Assembly (NCBI GenBank): GCA_011524425.1
Contig: WTKI01000024.1
Location: forward strand, 1 to 15,925
Direction: 5' to 3'
DNA length: 15,925 bases
From: Altererythrobacter sp.
GTDB taxonomy: Bacteria > Pseudomonadota > Alphaproteobacteria > Sphingomonadales > Sphingomonadaceae
In this document: one piece after another, positions 1-7,710 of the stretch
How positions within the stretch are numbered: the first letter of the stretch is position 1
Layout of the letters: each line of letters begins with the position of its first letter
The notes under the pieces: model-generated
Seen by the model: only the letters and a program-made list of their open reading frames with translations
Databases searched by the model: none
What the model was told of the DNA's origin: nothing
Translations under genes and position numbers: made by a program

Positions 1-1074
1 ACCATAGTGGGCCATGCCGAAATATCGCCCGGTGAGATAGGCTATGAGATCGCTTTCCGCGCCAGCTGCAAAACCCAGCAGGAAACCAGCGATGGCCGCT
101 AAGGGAAAAGTCAGGCTGTCGCCGAGCAAGATCCAGGCAGAAATAGCTGGCAAACACAGCAATGGGAAAGCGACAATGCCCTGCCAGAAACGGTCAAGTA
201 GCATCCCAGTGATCAAGCGCCCTGAGAATATTCCTACTCCAAGGATGCCCATGACAGTAGCAGCAGTCGTCGGCTCCAAACCGCGCAGGCCCAGCATCCG
301 CGGCAAGTTGATGAAAGCACCGCCAAACGCCAGTGCTATGATCGCGATGGAAAACCAGATGAGATAGAAGCGATAGTCCTTAAGGGCTGTCACAAGCGAA
401 GTGCCGGTCAGTTTTCCTGACGCGGTAGCAAGTCCGGTAGGGCGTTCATCTGCAGTGGGTTCGCGCAGAAGGAAAAAGCACACCACAAGTGCCGCAAAAG
501 GCATGATCCCAACGACCAGGAACATGGAGCGCCAACCGTGATTCTCAATCGCCCATACAGCCAATTGAGGCACAATCATTGCAGCAAAGCTTGTCCCCAA
601 GAGCAATATGCCTAAGGCAAGCCCGCGATTCTTGACGAACCACAGATTGACTGCGCGGCTGAAAGTAACAGGCGTAGAACCAATACTGACAAGCCCGCCT
701 ACAATCCAGAAGCCATAATATATGTAGAGCGTCGTGGCGCTGTTAGTGGCCGGTGTGAGAGATATAGCGGCGAAAGTGACGCCGAAAGCAAACATCGACC
801 ACAGCGCAACCGGTCTTACCCCAAACCGGTCAGCCATCCAGCCTACAACCGGAGCAAGCAAAGCAGCAGTAACGCCAAATATCGTTATCGGCAGGACCGC
901 TTGCGTCTGCGTCCAACCAAATTCTGCGATAAGGGGCTCAGCGGTAAATCCGACCACGTTAAAAGGTATCGGGCTAGCGCCGCACATCACGCCAAGAACG
1001 CCGGCTAAAAGGACTTTCCAGCCCATCGCAAATTCGCCGCGTTGCTGGGTCTCCGGTTGTGCTGCTGTGCTCAC
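1..1074 (-). CDS. MFS permease (oxalate/formate or monocarboxylate-type), C-terminus cut by window edge
   Basis: Inner-membrane secondary transporter of the major facilitator superfamily. I translated the minus strand from a GTG at 1074-1072 and the frame stays open for 358 codons to the left edge, so the C-terminus lies outside. The start is supported by AAGGAG about 9 bases upstream. About ten hydrophobic helices are visible. The loop between helices 2 and 3 carries the MFS signature GWMADRFGVRP, and a central basic/polar loop (around EPTADERPTG) separates the two halves. The overall look is that of the OFA/monocarboxylate porter groups, which carry small organic acids, though the substrate is inferred only. 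It lies 135 bp downstream of the exported VOC gene on the same strand and probably completes the uptake route begun by the TonB receptor. An AT-rich stretch at about 1100-1106 could be a separate promoter, but no convincing -35 was found. Confidence 0.88.
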   Translation of the reverse strand, partial: MSTAAQPETQQRGEFAMGWKVLLAGVLGVMCGASPIPFNVVGFTAEPLIAEFGWTQTQAVLPITIFGVTAALLAPVVGWMADRFGVRPVALWSMFAFGVTFAAISLTPATNSATTLYIYYGFWIVGGLVSIGSTPVTFSRAVNLWFVKNRGLALGILLLGTSFAAMIVPQLAVWAIENHGWRSMFLVVGIMPFAALVVCFFLLREPTADERPTGLATASGKLTGTSLVTALKDYRFYLIWFSIAIIALAFGGAFINLPRMLGLRGLEPTTAATVMGILGVGIFSGRLITGMLLDRFWQGIVAFPLLCLPAISAWILLGDSLTFPLAAIAGFLLGFAAGAESDLIAYLTGRYFGMAHYG

Positions 1075-1209
1075 GTAAATGCTCCTTGGCTCGCTTTATA
1101 TACGCGCCGTATCGCATGGGAATGCCCAGTGCCGTCGCGGTTTTTCAGCCATTCCCTCACTGCGCGAACACTTATCGCATAACCGGCAAGGGCCAAAGGA
1201 GATAACCGC

Positions 1210-2268
1210 CTATTCTGCATGATAGAATTCTGTGAGCGCGCCATCGGGAGAGCGCACTGCAAGGATATCAACCAGGCCAAACCCTGCAATTGTCACTGAG
1301 CGCGCTTGATAGGCTGTCTCTAGACCTTGATCTAACAACATCGCGCGATAGCTCTGCAAATCCTTTACAGGGTAACGCACCGACAGAATGCCAAGATTTG
1401 GCGGGGATGCATGTTCGCTCAGATCGCGTCCGGCGAACCCTTCAAACTGCATCACTTCGATCCGGCCGGTTTCACCGGGAAGCTTCGGCTGCACGACCGC
1501 AGCACGGCGCACTAATGTCGTGGCGAGATTGGCTGGCACAGAGAAATTGTTCGATCTTGGCTCAGGATCAGTAAACGGCGCATCGAACAGCACTTTGAGG
1601 CCAAGTTTGTCGCGATAGAATGCCAGGCTCGCTGGCTGGTCCTTGACCATGCGCATGGTGTTGAAAGCCTGGCTGAGCGGCCCGACTGGAAAGCCGGTAA
1701 AAGGCGGCGCTTCTCTTTCATAAAGCGCGTAGTTGACGCCATGCGGGCCGCGCACCACCACATTGACCAAGTCCGATCCGCCAAAGCTGAAGCGGTAGGG
1801 TTCGCTTTCTGCCCACCAGCCGCGTGCGATGGCTGCGTCATAAAGCTGCTGCGTGTCTGCGCTGCGCAACATGATGGAAAAGATTCCGCCAGTATCCCAT
1901 GGACGGGCAGTCAAGCGGATAGGGCGTTGATGAGCGGCGCCGTCAAAGCGGATAAACCGGATGCAGCCAGTGTGCGCCTCAACAGCACAGACCTTGCGGA
2001 ATTGTGCTGTGACAGTTTGCGGCAAGCCCCAATAGGCAAGTTCGCTGCGGTCGACCGCACCGTCTGCAACGATGCGCCAGCCGCCATCTTCGATCAGCCA
2101 AGACGCGCTTTCTTGCAAGTCTGTGACGCTGACAACCGCTTCACTCCAAGGTTCGACGCCAAAATCGCTCGCCTCGGGTGCATCACCGCTTGCAAATGCA
2201 GCAGGGGCCGGCGCTAGGAAAAGCGCCAGCCCCATTGTTGCGCCGCGCAAATAGCGGCGACATTGCAT
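1210..2268 (-). CDS. Exported two-domain VOC-fold (glyoxalase/dioxygenase superfamily) protein
   Basis: A 352-residue protein with two vicinal-oxygen-chelate repeats. The start chosen is the ATG at 2268, whose A is also the last base of the receptor stop codon (TGATG overlap), implying translational coupling; an in-frame start at 2298 would lie inside the receptor gene. The N-terminus is a classic signal peptide: Arg-rich, then a hydrophobic core, then a likely cut after AFA (residue 26), so the protein should be periplasmic. The second repeat has the VOC pattern ending in LAFYRDKLGLKVLF, and each repeat ends in a Glu strand (ALYE, TEFY). The His normally at the first metal position is not evident, so metal-dependent catalysis is uncertain and ligand binding is possible. 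It resembles the cytoplasmic VOC protein at 13149-14045 in layout. Possible roles are periplasmic conversion or binding of the receptor's substrate. Confidence 0.85.
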   Translation of the reverse strand: MQCRRYLRGATMGLALFLAPAPAAFASGDAPEASDFGVEPWSEAVVSVTDLQESASWLIEDGGWRIVADGAVDRSELAYWGLPQTVTAQFRKVCAVEAHTGCIRFIRFDGAAHQRPIRLTARPWDTGGIFSIMLRSADTQQLYDAAIARGWWAESEPYRFSFGGSDLVNVVVRGPHGVNYALYEREAPPFTGFPVGPLSQAFNTMRMVKDQPASLAFYRDKLGLKVLFDAPFTDPEPRSNNFSVPANLATTLVRRAAVVQPKLPGETGRIEVMQFEGFAGRDLSEHASPPNLGILSVRYPVKDLQSYRAMLLDQGLETAYQARSVTIAGFGLVDILAVRSPDGALTEFYHAE

Positions 2269-4832
2269 CAGAATTCGAACTTGGCTCGGATGGTCCAAGT
2301 GCGTGGCGAGTTCAGGTAGCTGAAGTTAGCGAGCGCAGATTCAACCGCTTCCTGATCAAAGCAGTTTTTACACTCTGCCACCAAGGACCAACCGTCCAGG
2401 CTGGACAATGTCAGCGAAGCGTTGACGATCCAGCGATCTTCGCTGAACGATCCGCTGATTGGGTCAACCAGATTGCCTAAGCCAATTGTGTTAGCGGGGA
2501 ACACAGCGCCGGAAGGTCCTGTTACCTCGCCGTCAAACAAAGTGAGTTGGTTTGTGCCTGTCTCGCTCTTTGAACGCCAGCTGGCATTGATTGCGGGTGT
2601 CAAGCTCAAGTCACCAAATTCTGCCTCGTAACTTCCGCCCAATGCCACCGTCCAATCAGGTGTCCGCACAGGCTCAGACAATGACCCGTCAGGCGCAACG
2701 ATACCCACACCGCATGACTGAGCATTGTCAGCGCCTGAAGTGTTCGGGATCAAGCCGAGCGCGAGCTGAGCCAGGCAGTCTGCCTGCTGCGCGGCCACAC
2801 CTTGAACGCCGAAAGCGTCAATGGCAGGCGCACTGGAATCCAGCCGGTATTCATCGTCTTGATATCCGATGGCTGCAAACAGGTTTAATCCGTCAGCCGG
2901 TGCTGCTGTGATCTCCAGTTCGACGCCGCGATTGCGATAGTCCGCGAAGTTGCGAGTGATGAAAGCCAGTGAGCCGTCGCCGCGAATAAACGCAGACGGC
3001 GTTTGCAGCCCGCCAACATCCAGCCAGAACAAGGTGGCGTTAACTTGCAGCAAGCGACCCAGCAAAGTCGTTTTCGCACCGGCTTCATAGCTCCACGCTG
3101 TTTCCGGATCGAACGGCAGCAGTTCTCCAGGTGCTGTTCCGCGCGCGTTCCAGCCGCCCGACTTGAACCCGCGCGTCGCACTTGCGAACAACAGCACATC
3201 GTCGCTGGCGTTGTAATTGATCGCAAAACGTGGGGTCCAGATTCCAACATTCTGCTCGGTCGGGATTGCGCTGCCATTCGCAGCGATGAGGTTCTCTGTA
3301 TCGATGCAGGTCGACGGGCCAAATTGCGCAGACCCGATACATAGACCGCCGCCCAACCGTGTGCGGTTGTCTCTGATGTCGAAGGTTTTCTCTTCGTCCG
3401 TGTAGCGGATGCCTGCGGTTAAGGTCAGTTGATCGGTGATATTGAGGTCGCCTTGCAAATAGCCCGCCCACGCCTCAGTTGTGTTCTCTAAGACACGGTC
3501 AGCCAAAAGCAGCGGGAAACCATCTGGCGGAGCAAAGCCCAGGAAGCTCAAGTCTAGCGAGAAAATATCGCCGAAGTCGGTCCGATTGTCCTCGTGGAAG
3601 TAATAGACGCCGCCAACGATATCGAGCAGTCCATTTCCGATCGAGCCGTTGAATTTAACTTCCTGCGTGAACTGTGTGTGTTCACCATCGTTGGAGATTG
3701 TGAAACCGCCGAAGGTGAAACCAGTAACAGCTGGAACCGGATTCGCAGTGCCTGGCAGGCCGCGACCGTCAGCAAAGTCCAAGGCAAATTTTTGGCCGAT
3801 ATCAACAAAGCCGGTGATGATGTTCACGGACCAGTCGGGACCGAGTTCCACTTCGAAGTTGGAAGACACGAAGTCCATTGTTGCTTCATTGCCTAGGCCG
3901 AAGTCGTTTTTGCGTCCGGTAAAAAGATCGCCGAAAATTGCGCTAGTGAAATTACCACCTTGCGTAAGACCAGTGGTGATGAAGCGACCGTCGCAATTTG
4001 TCGGATCGGCCGGGTCGCAGTCAAAATTCAGCAAGTTGGCTGAATCTGCGAAGGTGTGGATGTAAGAGCCTTTCCAGCGTACCGAATCAGATAATTCGCC
4101 GCGCAGTCCCAAGCGCACACCCCAACCATCGTTCTGGTTTGCACGCTCGCCGGTTGTGGTGTTGATCGCGTAACCGTCATCATCCTGCCAATAGCCAGAC
4201 ACTTTTACAGCAAACGTGTCTGCAAGCGGCAAGTCGATCGATGCACGCGCCATTTTGCGGTCGAATGAGCCATATCCTGCCTCAACAAAGCCTGCGACTT
4301 CATCGCCGGGGTCAGCAAGGAATACGTTGACTGCGCCGCCAGTAGTGTTCCGGCCGAACAATGTGCCTTGCGGGCCGCGAAGAACCTCTACGCGCTCAAC
4401 ATCAAAGAATGAGAGGTTGTTGGCGTTCTGGCGCGAGAGATAAATGTCATCGACATAAGTGCCGATGGGCGGATCGAAGGTTGCGATCGATTCTGTGTTC
4501 CCGATACCGCGGAGATAATAGGCGTTTGCCGTACCAAGTCCGGTATTGTTTAGCCCTACGAGGTTGGGAACATATTGCGCCACTTCCAAGGCCGTACCAA
4601 TGCCCCGCTGCTCCAGGGAGGCCCGGTCGAATGCGCTGATCGCGATTGGAACGTCTTGAACGCTTTCCTCGCGGCGCTGCGCCGTCACAATAATCGTACT
4701 GATACCGCCTTCATCTTCAGCGGCCTCAGCAGCCCCTTCATCCTGCGCCATCGCAGGAGTGGCGAGCGCAGCAAGAGCGATTGCCGAACACGAACTGATT
4801 AGTGTTGTCGACTTGGTTGTTTGGAACTTCAT
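2268..4832 (-). CDS. TonB-dependent outer-membrane receptor
   Basis: An 854-residue TonB-dependent receptor for active uptake across the outer membrane. I chose the ATG at 4832 because it begins a clean signal peptide (29 residues, ending PAMA before QDEG) and has GGAAGG 7-10 bases upstream; an upstream in-frame start (4877) would bury the leader. A TonB-box-like segment (TIIVTAQRREE) is followed by the plug domain with VEVLRGPQGTLFGRN and TTGGAVN, then a 22-strand barrel ending in the canonical Phe (KFEF). Cysteine pairs occur in presumed external loops (two Cys around CDPADPTNC, a second pair around residues 500-520, a third near residue 700) and a CKNC pair lies near the C-terminus. The family includes siderophore, sugar, aromatic and other organic-substrate receptors; the catabolic neighbours make an organic substrate more likely than iron. 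It heads the uptake unit and has an operator-like palindrome about 96 bp upstream. Confidence 0.96.
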   Translation of the reverse strand: MKFQTTKSTTLISSCSAIALAALATPAMAQDEGAAEAAEDEGGISTIIVTAQRREESVQDVPIAISAFDRASLEQRGIGTALEVAQYVPNLVGLNNTGLGTANAYYLRGIGNTESIATFDPPIGTYVDDIYLSRQNANNLSFFDVERVEVLRGPQGTLFGRNTTGGAVNVFLADPGDEVAGFVEAGYGSFDRKMARASIDLPLADTFAVKVSGYWQDDDGYAINTTTGERANQNDGWGVRLGLRGELSDSVRWKGSYIHTFADSANLLNFDCDPADPTNCDGRFITTGLTQGGNFTSAIFGDLFTGRKNDFGLGNEATMDFVSSNFEVELGPDWSVNIITGFVDIGQKFALDFADGRGLPGTANPVPAVTGFTFGGFTISNDGEHTQFTQEVKFNGSIGNGLLDIVGGVYYFHEDNRTDFGDIFSLDLSFLGFAPPDGFPLLLADRVLENTTEAWAGYLQGDLNITDQLTLTAGIRYTDEEKTFDIRDNRTRLGGGLCIGSAQFGPSTCIDTENLIAANGSAIPTEQNVGIWTPRFAINYNASDDVLLFASATRGFKSGGWNARGTAPGELLPFDPETAWSYEAGAKTTLLGRLLQVNATLFWLDVGGLQTPSAFIRGDGSLAFITRNFADYRNRGVELEITAAPADGLNLFAAIGYQDDEYRLDSSAPAIDAFGVQGVAAQQADCLAQLALGLIPNTSGADNAQSCGVGIVAPDGSLSEPVRTPDWTVALGGSYEAEFGDLSLTPAINASWRSKSETGTNQLTLFDGEVTGPSGAVFPANTIGLGNLVDPISGSFSEDRWIVNASLTLSSLDGWSLVAECKNCFDQEAVESALANFSYLNSPRTWTIRAKFEF

Positions 4833-4924
4833 GAACGGTTTCCTTCCCTGGAAATGAGCATCCTCAACGCCCACCAAGCCAGCAACCGCCAGCTCTGGAT
4901 TATCAATTTTCCCGTCGAGATGAG

Positions 4925-4953
4925 GATTTGTCCGGACAACCCTTGCTTGTCAA
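4925..4953 (-). promoter_or_regulatory. Possible promoter for the TonB receptor unit, overlapped by operator 1
   Basis: On the minus strand a perfect -35 hexamer TTGACA occupies 4953-4948. At a 17-bp spacing the -10 would be CAAATC (4930-4925), a poor match, but alphaproteobacterial -10 elements are often weakly conserved. The palindrome at 4928-4939 would cover the spacer and part of the -10, the arrangement expected for repression. No promoter for the plus-strand membrane gene could be assigned with confidence. Confidence 0.35.
4928..4939. promoter_or_regulatory. Candidate GntR/HutC operator 1 (perfect palindrome TTGTCCGGACAA)
   Basis: This 12-bp perfect inverted repeat lies near the centre of the 209-bp divergent spacer between the receptor (start 4832) and the membrane protein (start 5042). 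The same 12 bases recur at 8539-8550 next to the GntR gene. Known HutC-subfamily operators have dyads with GT...AC arms, which this matches. A further half-site TTGTC lies at 4947-4951. That this site binds the regulator at 7711-8475 is inferred. Confidence 0.7.
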
Positions 4954-5041
4954 GCCAATCAATGCAATTGGGTCCCGGTTTAGAAAGCTAATGTCGCTTA
5001 GCGCGGTGTTTGCGCAACACTCTTTCAAAAGGGTCTTTATA

Positions 5042-5725
5042 ATGGCGCTTGCAGATCTGGCTTATCCGACTCTGGTCTATATTCACTTGCTGCTGTTTGT
5101 CTTGTGGTTGGGGGCTGATGTAGGCGTGTTTATGCTCGGCCAACACTTCCGCAGGCGCGAAGATTACACGCTTGAACAGCGCATCGCCTTGCTTAAGCTG
5201 CTAGTCGAGATAGACATGGTACCGCGCACGGCCTGGGCCTTGATGGTCCCGCTTTCTCTAACCGTTGTAGACATGGGCAATTGGTGGGATGTTCCAACGC
5301 CATTGCTTATTGCTGCTTGGGTGATTGGGCTTGTTTGGCTCTGGCTGGTGTGGGATTCGCACAAGCATGACCAAACCCCACGTGCGGCACGCAACCGCAA
5401 AATTGAAGGCGTGATCAGCTGGGTCATTGGGTTGTTCTATCTCGGCCTTGGCGGGCTGAGCCTTGCAACCGATGGCCCGCTCATGCCGGATTGGCTCGCT
5501 TGGAAAGCGCTGCTGTTCGGAGCGATCTTCGTCGCAGCTATCATGATCGATGTTGCCTTTAAGCCGGTCGGCGCGCAACTGGGCGCTTTGCTGGAAAAGG
5601 GATCAAGCGACGAGACCGAGATCCCGCTGCGCAAGACGATGGACAACACGCGCATCTGGGTGTGGATGGTCTATATCCTGCTGATGGTCACGGCATTCCT
5701 TGGGAATGTGAAACCAATCGTCTAA
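5042..5725 (+). CDS. Six-helix integral membrane protein, CopD/DUF2269-like
   Basis: A 227-residue protein of unknown function. The start is the ATG at 5042, with AAAAGGG upstream; the reading frame is open back to a TTG inside the palindrome at 4928, but that extension is polar and lacks a ribosome site. About six hydrophobic segments are visible, around residues 10-30, 55-75, 83-105, 120-140, 150-170 and 203-222. The first helix carries a His (residue 15) followed by LWLG, a pattern reminiscent of CopD/DUF2269 membrane proteins, some of which are thought to bind haem or copper. Charged segments rich in His, Lys and Arg (around SHKHDQ) separate helices 3 and 4. It is divergent from the receptor and 53 bp upstream of the CoA-ester lyase, so it is probably the first gene of that enzyme unit. 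A role in transport or in electron supply to the pathway is possible but not shown. Confidence 0.8.
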   Translation: MALADLAYPTLVYIHLLLFVLWLGADVGVFMLGQHFRRREDYTLEQRIALLKLLVEIDMVPRTAWALMVPLSLTVVDMGNWWDVPTPLLIAAWVIGLVWLWLVWDSHKHDQTPRAARNRKIEGVISWVIGLFYLGLGGLSLATDGPLMPDWLAWKALLFGAIFVAAIMIDVAFKPVGAQLGALLEKGSSDETEIPLRKTMDNTRIWVWMVYILLMVTAFLGNVKPIV

Positions 5726-5778
5726 GGGCCAAACAAAACGCCGCTTGGCGCAGGTCTCAATGAAGGTGATTGTTTGAT

Positions 5779-6591
5779 ATGTTTGCTGTTTCCAGCGTCT
5801 TGTTTGTGCCCGGCTCGCGTCCGGAGCGCTTCGTAAAGGCCGCCGCTGCTGGCGCTGGTCTGGTCATCATTGATCTGGAAGATGCCGTTGGTCCAGCGGA
5901 CAAGGAAAGCGCGCGCGCTGCAGCCTTGGAACAGATCGGGCAAAGCAGCGATGGCTTTGCTATCCGGATTAACGCTGTAACCACGCCAGAGGGCATTCGC
6001 GATCTCGCAGCTTTGACACAAAGCGATGTCCTGCCCGCGCACCTTATGATCCCAATGGTCGAAAGTGCCGTGGAACTTGACATTGTTGCACGTGCGCTAG
6101 GTGAACGGTGCCCGGCCTTGCTTCCGCTGATTGAAACGCCGCGCGGTCTGCGCAGCGCGCTTGATATCGTCAGCCACGATAAGGTTGCCGCATTGATGTT
6201 TGGCGGCGCGGACTTTTCCGGCGAATTGCAAGTCCCGGTCTCTTGGGAGCCGCTTTTAGGCGCACGTCATCAATTGGTACTGGCTTGCGCAGAAGCGCGA
6301 AAGCCGCTGATCGATGTGCCGTTCATTCATCTCGATGATGATGCAGGGCTGCGCGCAGAATGCGAAGCAGCCCGCGCGATCGGTATAACCGCGAAAGCAG
6401 CGATCCATCCCAAGCAAGTGGCCACTATCGAAGACGTCTTCGCGCCCACAGCTGAGCAAGTGGCGGAAGCGCAAGAGGCACTGCGAGTTTATGAAGAAAC
6501 GGGCGGCAAGGCAGTCCGCCATGCAGGCCGGATGCTGGAAGCGCCGATGATCAAGACCTACCGCGCGATTCTGGCTCGCCACAAAGGATAG
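5779..6591 (+). CDS. CoA-ester lyase of the HpcH/HpaI-CitE family (citramalyl-/malyl-CoA lyase-like)
   Basis: A 270-residue TIM-barrel lyase likely to cleave a 3-hydroxyacyl-CoA (such as citramalyl-, malyl- or a related CoA ester) into acetyl- or acyl-CoA and a keto acid. The ATG at 5779 is preferred over a TTG at 5770 because AAGGTGA lies 9 bases before the ATG and directly abuts the TTG. Family features are in order: LFVPGSRPERF (residues 8-18), IDLEDAV (31-37), IRIN (62-65), IET with the predicted Mg-binding Glu (119), GGAD with the second metal ligand Asp (145), and the C-terminal KAAIHPKQV stretch typical of CitE-like lyases. The length matches stand-alone CoA lyases rather than citrate lyase beta chains with partner subunits, none of which is nearby. 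Ten bases separate it from the CoA-transferase, so the two are probably cotranscribed and work in sequence. The exact substrate cannot be read from the sequence. Confidence 0.92.
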   Translation: MFAVSSVLFVPGSRPERFVKAAAAGAGLVIIDLEDAVGPADKESARAAALEQIGQSSDGFAIRINAVTTPEGIRDLAALTQSDVLPAHLMIPMVESAVELDIVARALGERCPALLPLIETPRGLRSALDIVSHDKVAALMFGGADFSGELQVPVSWEPLLGARHQLVLACAEARKPLIDVPFIHLDDDAGLRAECEAARAIGITAKAAIHPKQVATIEDVFAPTAEQVAEAQEALRVYEETGGKAVRHAGRMLEAPMIKTYRAILARHKG

Positions 6592-6601
6592 AGCGACCAT
6601 C

Positions 6602-7708
6602 GTGGGCAAGTTGTCTGGCATAAAAGTGATCGATCTATCGATGTTTCTGCCCGGCCCGATGATGACACTTATGATGGCGGACCAGGGCGCTGAAGTCATC
6701 AAGATCGAGCCCGCTTATGGCGATCCCGCGCGTGAACAAGCGCCGTTCGACCAATATAGCGGAGCTAATCATTCTGTCTGGTTTGCAAACCTCAACCGCG
6801 GAAAGCAAAGCGTTGTTCTTGACTTGAAAAGCGACAAGGGCGTGCAAGATTTGCGCTCTCTCATCGCAAATGCAGACGTTTTTGTAGAAGGCTTTAGACC
6901 AGGCGTGATGAAACGCTTGGGCTTTGACTATGATAGCGTCAAAGCGATCAAGCCGGACATTGTCTATTGCTCCATCTCTGCTTTTGGACAGGACGGTGCG
7001 CTGTCTGATCACCCGGCCCATGACATGGCAGTGCAAGCGCTCGCAGGATTCCTCTCTGTCAATGATGACACTGAAGGAAAGCCCGTGGTCCCCGGTGTTG
7101 CCAGCTCTGACATGGCCGCTGGCCTGACCGCTCTTTCCGCTGTGTTGATGGCATTGGTCGGACGCGAACGAACGGGCGAGGGGGCCTACATTGATTGCGC
7201 TATGTTTGATGCCTTGCTGCCCTGGTGCGCGCACACTGCCGGTAGCGCCATTGCTGGCGGCGGCAGTCCGCAGTCATCTTCGCAGCGCAGCTTAGGCGGT
7301 GCCGCCCTTTATCAGGTTTATGCAACCCAAGACGGCAAGCATGTTGTGCTGGGTGGACGAGAGATCAAATTTGCAAAGAACCTGTTAGTCGCGCTTGAGC
7401 GCGAAGACTTGCTTCCGGTCGCAGAAAAGCCTGCGGGCGAACAAGGAGAACTGATCGGATTTCTGACTGAAGTGTTTGCGACCAAGACGCGCGCCGAGTG
7501 GGTTGAATGGTTCGCAGATAGAGACGTCGCATTTGCGCCAGTTCTGGACTTTCGCGAAGCTTTGGATCAGCCGCATATCGCGGAACGCGGCCTGCTTTTT
7601 GAAAGTGATGATGGTGGCAAGCATATCGCACCTGCGATCCGCTTTTCCGATGGTGATTGGACTCCCAACCATGTCCCTCAGCTAGGTGAAGGGTCTACGC
7701 CAGAGTGA
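6602..7708 (+). CDS. Class III CoA-transferase (CaiB/BaiF family)
   Basis: A 368-residue family III CoA-transferase that moves CoA from a donor thioester to an organic acid. The GTG at 6602 begins the conserved KLSGIKVIDLSMFLPGPMMT segment at the expected distance; the ribosome site is weak and distant (AAAGGA inside the lyase end). The catalytic Asp is visible at residue 141 in PAHDMAVQALAGF, the position of the aspartyl-CoA intermediate in formyl-CoA transferase. Other family marks are the nucleotide-fold start, LADQGAEVIKIEP-like segment (here ADQGAEVIKIEP), NRGKQSVVLDLK, and VASSDMAAGLTA. It follows the CitE-like lyase by 10 bases. By analogy with itaconate degradation (CoA-transferase then hydration then lyase), it probably activates the pathway's acid, often with succinyl-CoA as donor; the donor here is unknown. 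Its stop lies two bases from the stop of the convergent GntR gene. Confidence 0.94.
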   Translation: MGKLSGIKVIDLSMFLPGPMMTLMMADQGAEVIKIEPAYGDPAREQAPFDQYSGANHSVWFANLNRGKQSVVLDLKSDKGVQDLRSLIANADVFVEGFRPGVMKRLGFDYDSVKAIKPDIVYCSISAFGQDGALSDHPAHDMAVQALAGFLSVNDDTEGKPVVPGVASSDMAAGLTALSAVLMALVGRERTGEGAYIDCAMFDALLPWCAHTAGSAIAGGGSPQSSSQRSLGGAALYQVYATQDGKHVVLGGREIKFAKNLLVALEREDLLPVAEKPAGEQGELIGFLTEVFATKTRAEWVEWFADRDVAFAPVLDFREALDQPHIAERGLLFESDDGGKHIAPAIRFSDGDWTPNHVPQLGEGSTPE

Positions 7709-7710
7709 CT

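Noticed and set aside
1071..1289. Small minus-strand frame in the gap between the MFS and exported VOC genes
   Set aside because: It overlaps the end of the VOC gene and the start of the MFS gene, has no ribosome site and no recognisable motif.
4945..4955. Small palindrome GCTTG-T-CAAGC beside operator 1
   Set aside because: Short, not repeated at the second operator, and explained by the overlapping TTGACA-type -35; kept only as a possible half-site.
5728..5750. Short inverted repeats (GCCAA/TTGGC and CGCC-GCTT-GGCG) between the membrane-protein and lyase genes as a terminator
   Set aside because: The stem is only 4-5 bp and no T-tract follows; the genes are likely cotranscribed.
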